From positions 496,001 through 560,000 of the forward strand of contig NZ_JAPENM010000002.1 of the NCBI RefSeq assembly GCF_026342035.1: 64,000 bases of DNA, written 5' to 3'. Shown piece after piece: positions 56,982-64,000 of this stretch (position 1 is the first letter of the stretch; each line of letters opens with the position of its first letter). The position numbers and the translations under genes are program-made. The DNA is from Aldersonia sp. NBC_00410 (lineage in GTDB: Bacteria > Actinomycetota > Actinomycetes > Mycobacteriales > Mycobacteriaceae). The notes below the pieces were generated by a model, which did not search any database, had not been told where the DNA came from, and worked only from the letters and a program-made list of their open reading frames with translations.

Positions 56982-59900
56982 CTAGGCGTCGACGTCCACC
57001 GGCGGCCCGGCCGGTCGCCCGGCTGCGCGACGGCGCCGCTCCCGCGGTGCGGCCACGGGGGCGCTGCGCAGAGCTTCCGCAACCCCGGTGGGCTCGTGCG
57101 TCGCTTCCTCCGCCGCTTCGACGGGGATCACGAAAACCGTTCCAGCCGAATCGGCTGCCGGCGAGGAGGCCGCGCGGGACACCCGCCGGCGCGTCGGCTT
57201 CCGCACCGCCGCGGCATCGGGCCGAGTCGGCTCGGGCGCTGTGGTGCTGTCTGCCGACGTCGACTGTGCGACTGCGGGCGACGCGGTCGGTTCCGGCACC
57301 GACTCGGCCACGGCCGGTTCGGCTGTCGTCGCATCACCGGAATCGGCCGATGCGGCCGCCAGGTCGTCGGCCGTCGCGGTCTCGACGGACACGACCTCGG
57401 CCGCCACCGCCGCCTCCTCGGCAGCGCCGACATCGGAAACGGAGTCGGCAGCGCCGGTCTCGTCGTGGTCGTGCGCGTGGTGCGCCGCCATCGCCAACGC
57501 CGCCGGGTGTGCGCGCTTGGTCGACGCGTCGGGCTGGTGGTCCTTGTCACCGCTCGGGGCCTGCTCGCTCGCACCGTTCGTGTCGGCAGCCTTGTCCTTG
57601 CCGCGCCGGCGCCGCGACGATTCGCCGCGGCCACCGCTACGCGAGCCACCTTCGTCGCCGCCGCCGATCTCCACCGGGTAGGTGTGCACGACGAGCCCGC
57701 GACCGTGGCAGTGCTCGCACGTCGTCGAGAACGCCTCGACCAGACCGGTGCCCATCTTCTTGCGCGTCATCTGCACCAGGCCGAGCGATGTGACCTCGGA
57801 GACCTGGTGCCGGGTGCGGTCGCGCCCGAGTGCCTCGGTGAGCCGACGCAACACGAGGTCACGGTTGGATTCGAGCACCATGTCGATGAAGTCGACCACG
57901 ATCATGCCGCCGATGTCGCGCAAGCGCATCTGCCGCACGATCTCCTCGGCTGCTTCCAGGTTGTTGCGCGTGACGGTTTCCTCGAGGTTGCCGCCGGCAC
58001 CGGTGAACTTGCCGGTGTTGACGTCCACCACGGTCATCGCCTCGGTGCGGTCGATAACCAGGGTGCCGCCGGACGGCAGCCACACCTTGCGCTCGAGCGC
58101 CTTGGCCAATTGCTCGTCGATCCGATGCGCGGTGAAAACGTCCACGCCCTCGCCCGCGTAGCGCTGCACGCGCCCGAGCATGTCGGGAGCAACCGTGCGC
58201 ACATAGGTCTCGATCGTGTTCCAGGCGTCCTCGCCCTCGATGACCAGCTTCGAGAAGTCCTCGTTGAAAAGGTCACGCACGACCTTCACCAGCAGATCCG
58301 GCTCCTCGTAGAGCGCCTGCGGATTGCCCTTGGCCGCGCCTGCGGCCAGTTCTTCGATGCGCTGCCACTGCGACTGCAACCGCTCGACGTCGCGCGCGAG
58401 TTCATCGGCGCTGACGCCCTCGGAAGCGGTGCGGATGATCACCCCGGCGTCGGAGGGAACGATGTCGCGCAGGATTTCCTTGAGCCGCTTGCGCTCGGTG
58501 TCCGGCAGCTTGCGACTGATCCCGGTCGAACTGCCGCCGGGAACGTAGACCAGGAATCGGCCGGCCAGGCTGATCTGGGTGGTCAGCCGGGCGCCCTTGT
58601 GCCCGACCGGGTCCTTGCTCACCTGGACGAGTACCTGGTCACCGGGCTTGAGCGCCTGTTCGATCTTGCGTTCCTTGCCGCCGAGTCCGGCAGCCTCCCA
58701 GTTCACCTCGCCCGCGTAGAGCACGCCGTTGCGGCCGCGGCCGATGTCGACGAACGCTGCCTCCATGCTCGGCAACACGTTCTGGACGCGGCCGCGGTAG
58801 ACGTTGCCCACCATCGACGCGGAACTCGTGGTGGTGACGAAATGCTCGACGAGGATGTCGTCCTCGAGCACGCCCACCTGGATGACCGGCGCCGCCGGTC
58901 CACCCTCGGAGTCGAAGGTCTTCTCCCGCACCACCATCACGCGGTCGACGGATTCGCGGCGGGCCAGGAATTCCGACTCGCTCAGGATCGGCGGGCGACG
59001 ACGTCCGGCGTCGCGGCCGTCGCGTCGCCGCTGTCGCTTGGCTTCCAGGCGGGTCGAGCCGCTGATGCCCTGGACCTCGTCCTTTTTGCCCTTGCTGCGT
59101 GGCTCGCGCTCGTGCACCACGGTGTTCGGCGGGTCGTCCTCGGACTCGTTCGTCTCCGAGGTGCCCTCGCCACCGACCTTACGACGACGTCGACGCCGAC
59201 GGCGGCGACTCGAACTGTCACCGGCGGAGTCGTCCTCGCCCTGCTCGGATTCGGCCGCCTCGCCGTCGCCGGATTCCGCTGCGTCCTGACCCGATTTGGC
59301 GGCGTCGCGGTCGGCCTTCGCCTTGGTGTCCTGCTTGGCCTTGGCGGCTTGCCTACCGGTGTCCTGCTCGCCGGTGTCCGGCTTACCCCCGCCGTCCTCG
59401 GATTTCTCGTCGGACGGCGTCGCCTCGGTGTCGTCGCCGGCTTCGCCATCGGCGCCCGACTGCTCGCCGCGGCCACGACCGCGGCCACGGCGGCCACGGC
59501 GGCGGCGGCGCTGCTGACCCGACTCGCCGTCGTCGTCGTCGCTGTCCGACGCGGAGATGTCGGTCTGGTCCGCTGCGGTCTCGTCGGCCGGGGCTTTGTC
59601 CTCGTCGGCGCGTTCGGCCTCGTCGGCCTTCGTCGAGGAGGGCACTTCGGCCTTCGCCGAAGCCTTACGGGTCCGCCGCACCGGCTCGGGCGGGGCGGGC
59701 GGCAGGAACAGCGGTGCCTGCACGTCGTACGCCGGAGCGGGAACGCCCGCCACCGTCGTGTCGGTTTCGACCGTGAGGGTGCGGCTGAACAGCTGTGGCC
59801 CGGCGTTCGATCCAGGTTCGGCGGCCTGCTCGGGCTCGGCCGACGCCGCGGTGGCTGCGACCGGCCCGTCGGGCGCCGGAGCAGACTCGGTTGCCGTCGA

Positions 59901-60155
59901 CTCGGTGAACGAGTCACGGACCGATTCGGCCACGTCTCGGTTGAGGCTCGACTGCGCACTGCGCGCTTCGGAGCCGATTTCGGTGAGGTGGGCGAGCACC
60001 CGCTTGCTGGTCACACCCAGCAGCTTCGCGAGGGCATGCACCCTGATGCGTTCCGGCAACGGAGGCCGTTCTTCGGTTGGGGAGGGCGATGGGGCGGTGC
60101 GCTCGGCCGATTCGCTCGGCTGTTCGAAGGTCTCCGGCGGCTCTCGATCGGCCAC
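56982..60155 (-). CDS. rne: Ribonuclease E/G
   Basis: 1057 residues; main endoribonuclease of mRNA turnover. The N-terminal quarter has a short HALAKLLGVTSKRVLAHL domain then a long low-complexity region rich in Asp/Glu/Lys/Arg/Gln. The S1 domain (GNVYRGRVQNVLPSMEAAF) starts near residue 450, the catalytic VVDFIDM is near 752 and the zinc-link CEHCHGRG near 812. The C-terminal tail is Ala/Ser-rich. This mycobacterial-type layout puts the flexible regions on both sides of the core. The start ATG at 60155 follows a 417-base gap. Confidence 0.95.
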   Translation of the reverse strand: MADREPPETFEQPSESAERTAPSPSPTEERPPLPERIRVHALAKLLGVTSKRVLAHLTEIGSEARSAQSSLNRDVAESVRDSFTESTATESAPAPDGPVAATAASAEPEQAAEPGSNAGPQLFSRTLTVETDTTVAGVPAPAYDVQAPLFLPPAPPEPVRRTRKASAKAEVPSSTKADEAERADEDKAPADETAADQTDISASDSDDDDGESGQQRRRRRGRRGRGRGRGEQSGADGEAGDDTEATPSDEKSEDGGGKPDTGEQDTGRQAAKAKQDTKAKADRDAAKSGQDAAESGDGEAAESEQGEDDSAGDSSSRRRRRRRRRKVGGEGTSETNESEDDPPNTVVHEREPRSKGKKDEVQGISGSTRLEAKRQRRRDGRDAGRRRPPILSESEFLARRESVDRVMVVREKTFDSEGGPAAPVIQVGVLEDDILVEHFVTTTSSASMVGNVYRGRVQNVLPSMEAAFVDIGRGRNGVLYAGEVNWEAAGLGGKERKIEQALKPGDQVLVQVSKDPVGHKGARLTTQISLAGRFLVYVPGGSSTGISRKLPDTERKRLKEILRDIVPSDAGVIIRTASEGVSADELARDVERLQSQWQRIEELAAGAAKGNPQALYEEPDLLVKVVRDLFNEDFSKLVIEGEDAWNTIETYVRTVAPDMLGRVQRYAGEGVDVFTAHRIDEQLAKALERKVWLPSGGTLVIDRTEAMTVVDVNTGKFTGAGGNLEETVTRNNLEAAEEIVRQMRLRDIGGMIVVDFIDMVLESNRDLVLRRLTEALGRDRTRHQVSEVTSLGLVQMTRKKMGTGLVEAFSTTCEHCHGRGLVVHTYPVEIGGGDEGGSRSGGRGESSRRRRGKDKAADTNGASEQAPSGDKDHQPDASTKRAHPAALAMAAHHAHDHDETGAADSVSDVGAAEEAAVAAEVVSVETATADDLAAASADSGDATTAEPAVAESVPEPTASPAVAQSTSADSTTAPEPTRPDAAAVRKPTRRRVSRAASSPAADSAGTVFVIPVEAAEEATHEPTGVAEALRSAPVAAPRERRRRAAGRPAGPPVDVDA

Positions 60156-60572
60156 GTATTTCTCCTAGGCCCTCCGGGCGCGTACCACCCGGTTGGGTGT
60201 CACGCGGCCACGCGGCGGGCAATGTCCGGCTCCCACGCGGTAGAGCGCGGGATCAAGTGGTCTCGCTCCGCGTGGTCGGATCGCCGGGTAACACTTTCAC
60301 TCGTCTGGCTCGCCGGCACGCGGTGCCTGGCTGGATGGCTGTGCTCCACGGTTCGAGCGCTGATCATCCAGCGTGCGTTGGTCGAGCGGGGTATCCGCAA
60401 CCAACAGCAGCGATGATCGGCATCGTGCCGAGGCGTCATCCGGTCGAACTCGCGGAAAAGCACAAATTGCGAATACAACCATCGTCAGTATCCCACACCC
60501 CCGGCCGAACCCGCACAATCGCCCGAGCCCGCGCCGTGGCAGTGCCAGGACGCGGGCTCGAGTAGGGGGTCG
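60156..60572. other. Long gap between rne and ndk
   Basis: 417 bases without a gene. The part next to ndk holds a long hairpin (60524-60560). The middle, at about 60458-60495, is AT-rich (CACAAATTGCGAATACAACC) and may carry the rne promoter, which would leave a 5' leader of some 300 bases. Several short frames exist, but none has good coding features. Confidence 0.4.
60524..60560 (-). terminator. Hairpin after ndk
   Basis: A 10-base perfect stem (CGAGCCCGCG) encloses a second small stem, TGGCA-C-TGCCA, 13 bases after the ndk stop. There is no T-tract, as is common for actinobacterial terminators. Confidence 0.55.
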
Positions 60573-60989
60573 TCAGGCGCCGAGCGCGGGGAACCAGAGC
60601 GCGATCTCGCGCGCGGCCGACTCGGGCGAGTCGGATCCGTGAACCAGGTTCTCCTGGGTCTCGAGCGCGAAGTCGCCGCGGATGCTGCCGGGCACCGCCT
60701 TCTCCACCGGATCGGTGCCGCCGGCGAGCTGACGGAACGCAGCGATCGCTCGCGGTCCTTCCAGGATGGCCGCGACGACCGGGCCGGAGGTGATGAATTC
60801 CTTGAGCGATCCGAAGAACGGCTTCTCCGCGTGCTCGGCGTAGTGCGCGCCGGCGAGGTCGTCCGAGACGTTCTTGAGCTCGAGGGCGACGATCTTCAGC
60901 CCCTTGCGCTCGATTCGGCCGAGAATTTCGCCGATGAATCCACGTGCCACGCCATCGGGCTTGATCAGTACGAGAGTCCGCTCAGTCAC
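60573..60989 (-). CDS. ndk: Nucleoside diphosphate kinase
   Basis: 138 residues. [21 protein letters not shown] at the N-terminus and the phosphohistidine in [17 protein letters not shown] are family signatures. GTG at 60989 is seven bases after a TATCCT hexamer, so it is probably leaderless. It is 47 bases downstream of the DUF4233 gene. Confidence 0.97.
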   Translation of the reverse strand: MTERTLVLIKPDGVARGFIGEILGRIERKGLKIVALELKNVSDDLAGAHYAEHAEKPFFGSLKEFITSGPVVAAILEGPRAIAAFRQLAGGTDPVEKAVPGSIRGDFALETQENLVHGSDSPESAAREIALWFPALGA

Positions 60990-60996
60990 GGCGACG

Positions 60997-61002
60997 AGGA
61001 TA
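60997..61002 (-). promoter_or_regulatory. Predicted -10 element of ndk
   Basis: TATCCT on the minus strand, seven bases before the GTG at 60989. Confidence 0.5.
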
Positions 61003-61036
61003 GCAGGGGGACCAGCAATTGTTACTCGCGGGTAGC

Positions 61037-61441
61037 TTAGCCGCGAGCGTCGCGCTGACCGGGTAACAGTCCTTTTTCCATCCGCTGTCCGATATCCCAG
61101 CGCAAATACAAGATGTATCCCCAGACGAACGCGAAGATGATGCCCATTGCGCCGATCGATGGATGAATGAAGAACCCGGCGATCAGCGCGACCTGCAAAA
61201 CCAGGTTGAGCCCAATCGCAAAGGGGCGACGCTGCAGCCCGGACGCGACGATCATCAGCACCGCGAGGCCGACGAGATACCCCACCGACACCGGCGTCAG
61301 CCCGTCACCGACGGTGCCGACGACCGGAAGCGCGAGCAGGACGACGATCGCCTCCAGCACCAGCGTGCCCGCCATCACCCCGCGCATGCCCTTCCACGGG
61401 TCGTTCGTCGGTGGGTTGAAGCCGCCCTCCGGAGTGCTCAC
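61037..61441 (-). CDS. DUF4233 membrane protein
   Basis: 134 residues with four hydrophobic helices ([62 protein letters not shown]). It matches Rv2446c by order, between folC and ndk. GTG at 61441 overlaps the folC stop by four bases (GTGA). Function is unknown. Confidence 0.88.
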   Translation of the reverse strand: MSTPEGGFNPPTNDPWKGMRGVMAGTLVLEAIVVLLALPVVGTVGDGLTPVSVGYLVGLAVLMIVASGLQRRPFAIGLNLVLQVALIAGFFIHPSIGAMGIIFAFVWGYILYLRWDIGQRMEKGLLPGQRDARG

Positions 61442-62883
61442 GCGGGGTCCTTTCCGAACAGGGTGCGCGCAGCACCTGCCGTGACCACGGAGCCGGTGAC
61501 CACAACTCCGGCCCCGGACACCGATTCCCCCGGGTCGGCGACGTCCTCGGCCATCCCGACGGCGATTTCCAGCGCGTCGGCGAGCGTCGCAGCCGTCACC
61601 ACACGCTCGTCACCGAACCGCTGCACCGCGAGATCGGCGAGTTCATCGGGATCCATCGACCGAGGCGACCCGTTGGTGGTGACCACCACCTCGTCGAGCA
61701 CAGGTTCGAGCGCGGCGAGGATTCCGGACACGTCCTTGTCCCCCATCACCGCGAGCACACCGACCAACTTGCGGAAATCGAACTCGTCGGCCAGCGCCGC
61801 GGCGAGCGCCTTGGCCCCGGCCGGGTTGTGCGCCGCGTCGAGGAAGATCGTCGGGGCGCTGCGCACCCGTTCGAGCCGACCCGGGCTGCTCACCTCGGCG
61901 AACCCGGCGCGCACCGCGTCGATGTCGAGTTGCCGGTCGGCACCGGCGCCGAAGAACGCCTCGACGGCAGCGAGCGCGAGCGCGGCGTTGTGCGCCTGAT
62001 GCTCACCGTGCAGCGGCAGGAAGATCTCGTCATAGACGCCGCCGAGCCCGCGCAGTTCGATTTGCTGTCCGCCGACCGCGATTCGCCTGCCGAGCAACGC
62101 GAACTCCGAGCCCGCCCGCGCGACTGCGGCGTCCGCCTCGACGGCGCCGCGCAGCACTGCGTCCATCGCTTCGGGCTGTTGCTCCGCGATCACCGCCACG
62201 GTGTCGAGCGGAATCAGTTGCTCGGGAGCGCGTTTGATGATGCCGGCCTTCTCGCCCGCGATCGTGGCGAGATCGGAGCCGAGATAATCCATGTGGTCCA
62301 GACCGATCGGTGTGATCACCGCGACTTGCGCGTCGATCACATTCGTTGCGTCCCAACGACCACCGAGGCCGACCTCCACCACCGCCACGTCGACAGGCGC
62401 TTCGGCGAAGGACGCGAACGCCATCGCCGTGAGCACCTCGAACTTGCTCATCGCCGGGCCGCCGGCCGCTGCGGACTGCGCGTCGATCATCTCGACGTAC
62501 GGCAGGATCTCGCGGTAGGTGTCCACGTAGCGGCGCGGACTGATCGGTTCACCGTCGATTCCGATCCGTTCGGTCGCGATCTGCAGATGCGGACTCGTGG
62601 TCCGGCCGGTGCGCCGATGCAGGCTGCGCAGCAGCGAGTCGATCATCCGGACGACGGACGTCTTGCCGTTCGTGCCTGCGACGTGGATCGCGGGATAGCT
62701 GTGCTGCGGCGAGCCCAAAAGGTCCATCAGCGCGGCGATCCGGGCCGTAGACGGCTCGATTTTCGTTTCGGGCCAACGCTTGTCGAGTTCAGCCTCGACC
62801 AACGCCAGTTCCGCCAGATCGACCGGAGACGGAGCGGCGTCGAGACGCTCCGGCTCCCGGTCGGCAGCGTCGCCCGACGTCAC
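61438..62883 (-). CDS. folC: Folylpolyglutamate / dihydrofolate synthase
   Basis: 481 residues of the Mur ligase superfamily. The P-loop [10 protein letters not shown] is at about 67-76, and [12 protein letters not shown] and [10 protein letters not shown] are conserved downstream. It adds glutamate to folates, and in some bacteria also makes dihydrofolate. GTG at 62883 overlaps the valS stop by four bases. Confidence 0.95.
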   Translation of the reverse strand: MTSGDAADREPERLDAAPSPVDLAELALVEAELDKRWPETKIEPSTARIAALMDLLGSPQHSYPAIHVAGTNGKTSVVRMIDSLLRSLHRRTGRTTSPHLQIATERIGIDGEPISPRRYVDTYREILPYVEMIDAQSAAAGGPAMSKFEVLTAMAFASFAEAPVDVAVVEVGLGGRWDATNVIDAQVAVITPIGLDHMDYLGSDLATIAGEKAGIIKRAPEQLIPLDTVAVIAEQQPEAMDAVLRGAVEADAAVARAGSEFALLGRRIAVGGQQIELRGLGGVYDEIFLPLHGEHQAHNAALALAAVEAFFGAGADRQLDIDAVRAGFAEVSSPGRLERVRSAPTIFLDAAHNPAGAKALAAALADEFDFRKLVGVLAVMGDKDVSGILAALEPVLDEVVVTTNGSPRSMDPDELADLAVQRFGDERVVTAATLADALEIAVGMAEDVADPGESVSGAGVVVTGSVVTAGAARTLFGKDPA

Positions 62884-64000
62884 TCGGCCCCCATCGTCGC
62901 TAGCCTGGCCCGCAATCGGGCGACCTCGTCGGCGGCGAATTCCTTGCGCGCGCGGATCTTGTCGACAACGGCCTCGGGCGCCTTGGCCAGGAAGGCCTCG
63001 TTACCCAACTTCGCTGTGGTGCCGGCCAATTCCTTCTCGGCCGCGGCGAGGTCCTTCTCCAGCCGACGACGCTCGGCCTCCAGGTCGACCGCGCCCGAGG
63101 TGTCGAGCTCCACCGTCACCGTCTCGGCGGTCAGGCGCACCTCCAGGGCGGCCGTGGCGCGGAAATCCGCATCGGGAGCGGTCAATTGGGCCAGGCTGGC
63201 GATCGCCGGGCGCTGTGCTGCCAGTCCCGCTTCGTCCAGGCCGACCAGTCTGGCGGCGACCTTCTGCTTGTCCTTGAGCCCCTGGTCGCTGCGGAACCGG
63301 CGAATCTCGGTGATAAGCCGCTGGGTATCCGTAATTCGCTGCGCTGCAGTGGTATCGGTGTCCACGCCGGAGGACTCCGGCCAGTTTGCGATGACCACCG
63401 ACTCGCCGCCGGTGAGCGCCTGCCAGAGCGACTCGGTCACGAACGGCATCACCGGATGCAGCAGCCGCAGCAGGGCCTCGAGCACGCTGCCGAGCACGGT
63501 ACGGGTGCGTTCGGCGAGCGTCTCATCGCCGGAGTTGAATTGCACCTTCGCCAGTTCGAGGTACCAGTCGCACACTTCATCCCAGGTGAAGTGGTACAGC
63601 GCCTCGCAGGCCTTGCCGAATTCGTAGCGGTCGAATGCGGCATCGACCTCGAGTTGGACCTGTTCGAGCCGGTCGAGGATCCACCGGTCGGCGGCGGTGA
63701 GCGAAGCGCGGTCGAGGCTCGGTGTGGATGCCGGATCGGCGGTAGCACCGTTCATCAGCGCGAACTTCGTGGCATTGAAGAGCTTCGTCACGAAGTTGCG
63801 CGACGCCGCGGCATGCGACTCCCCGATCGACAGGTCACTGCCGGGCTGGGCACCGCGCGCCAGCGTGAACCGCAGCGCGTCCGCGCCGTAGGCCTGCACC
63901 CAGTCGAGCGGGTCGATCCCGTTGCCGCGCGACTTCGACATCTTCTTGCCGAACTGGTCACGAATCAGACCGTGCAGGAACAGGTCCCGGAACGGCACCG
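62880..64000 (-). CDS. valS: Valyl-tRNA synthetase, 3' part
   Basis: C-terminal 372 residues of a class I synthetase; the 5' part lies beyond the window. The catalytic [16 protein letters not shown] is near the visible start. The anticodon domain includes [15 protein letters not shown], and the end is the coiled-coil arm ([19 protein letters not shown]...) typical of ValS. It heads the valS-folC-DUF4233 operon with GTGA overlaps. Confidence 0.96.
   Translation of the reverse strand, partial: VPFRDLFLHGLIRDQFGKKMSKSRGNGIDPLDWVQAYGADALRFTLARGAQPGSDLSIGESHAAASRNFVTKLFNATKFALMNGATADPASTPSLDRASLTAADRWILDRLEQVQLEVDAAFDRYEFGKACEALYHFTWDEVCDWYLELAKVQFNSGDETLAERTRTVLGSVLEALLRLLHPVMPFVTESLWQALTGGESVVIANWPESSGVDTDTTAAQRITDTQRLITEIRRFRSDQGLKDKQKVAARLVGLDEAGLAAQRPAIASLAQLTAPDADFRATAALEVRLTAETVTVELDTSGAVDLEAERRRLEKDLAAAEKELAGTTAKLGNEAFLAKAPEAVVDKIRARKEFAADEVARLRARLATMGAE

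Noticed and set aside
57096-60416. A 1106-codon open frame on the plus strand opposite rne
   Set aside because: It is a by-product of GC-rich third positions in rne. Its product is His/Arg/Leu-rich without any domain, while the minus-strand frame is a clear RNase E.

Overview
The window is high-GC actinobacterial chromosome. Gene content and order match the Mycobacteriales: from memory, most of it follows M. tuberculosis from the cysA1-cysW-cysT-subI block (Rv2397c-Rv2400c) to valS (Rv2448c). Shared items include the trehalase-type GH15 enzyme, lepA, the PemK-like protein, the transglutaminase/alpha-E/ATP-grasp trio, rpsT, holA, comEC-comEA, degV, octT-gpgP, rsfS-nadD, the MoxR/VWA pair, proA, rbsK, proB-obg-rpmA-rplU, rne, ndk and folC-valS. 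A Nocardia- or Rhodococcus-like organism is most likely; the genus cannot be fixed from this sequence. I see no insertion sequences, prophage, CRISPR array, tRNA or rRNA genes.

Region 1 (1-12.9 kb) is about sulfur. A first sulfate-activation set (cysD, cysN, a SirB/CbiX-like chelatase) looks assimilatory. After a universal stress protein comes a second set on the minus strand: a Stf0-type trehalose sulfotransferase, cysD and a CysN-CysC fusion, overlapping by 1-4 bases. It looks like a dedicated PAPS supply for sulfolipid synthesis. A type I sulfatase is translationally coupled to the end of the sulfate ABC transporter operon (cysP, cysT, cysW, cysA). Upstream of cysP is a probable leaderless leader peptide with a penultimate cysteine.

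Region 2 (12.9-31.6 kb) holds two tiny membrane proteins, the GH15 trehalase-like enzyme, a nitronate monooxygenase, lepA, and an accessory island (SDR, TetR, and a divergent LuxE-like/LuxC-like pair without luciferase genes). Then come a PemK-like protein, an aquaporin, the transglutaminase/alpha-E/ATP-grasp operon with a polyglutamine tail, rpsT with a clear promoter and terminator, a MerR-type regulator, an SDR-DUF2867 protein and a secreted Ala/Gly-rich protein.

Region 3 (31.6-45.5 kb) contains competence/DNA-uptake homologues (comEC-comEA), holA, degV, the methylglucose lipopolysaccharide genes octT and gpgP, rsfS, nadD, a VWA/MoxR pair preceded by a striking nested palindrome, proA, a membrane protein, ribokinase and a deazaflavin-type oxidoreductase.

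Region 4 (45.6-64 kb) has an accessory block where M. tuberculosis carries nadE: a RecQ-like helicase fused to a phosphoribosyltransferase-like tail, a Rieske protein, ectABC, a 2-hydroxyacid dehydrogenase and a sirtuin. It ends with proB-obgE-rpmA-rplU, rne, ndk, a DUF4233 protein, folC and the 3' part of valS. Many starts look leaderless: a TANNNT hexamer sits 6-8 bases before the start codon. A GTGATCAC-centred intergenic repeat occurs in two gaps.
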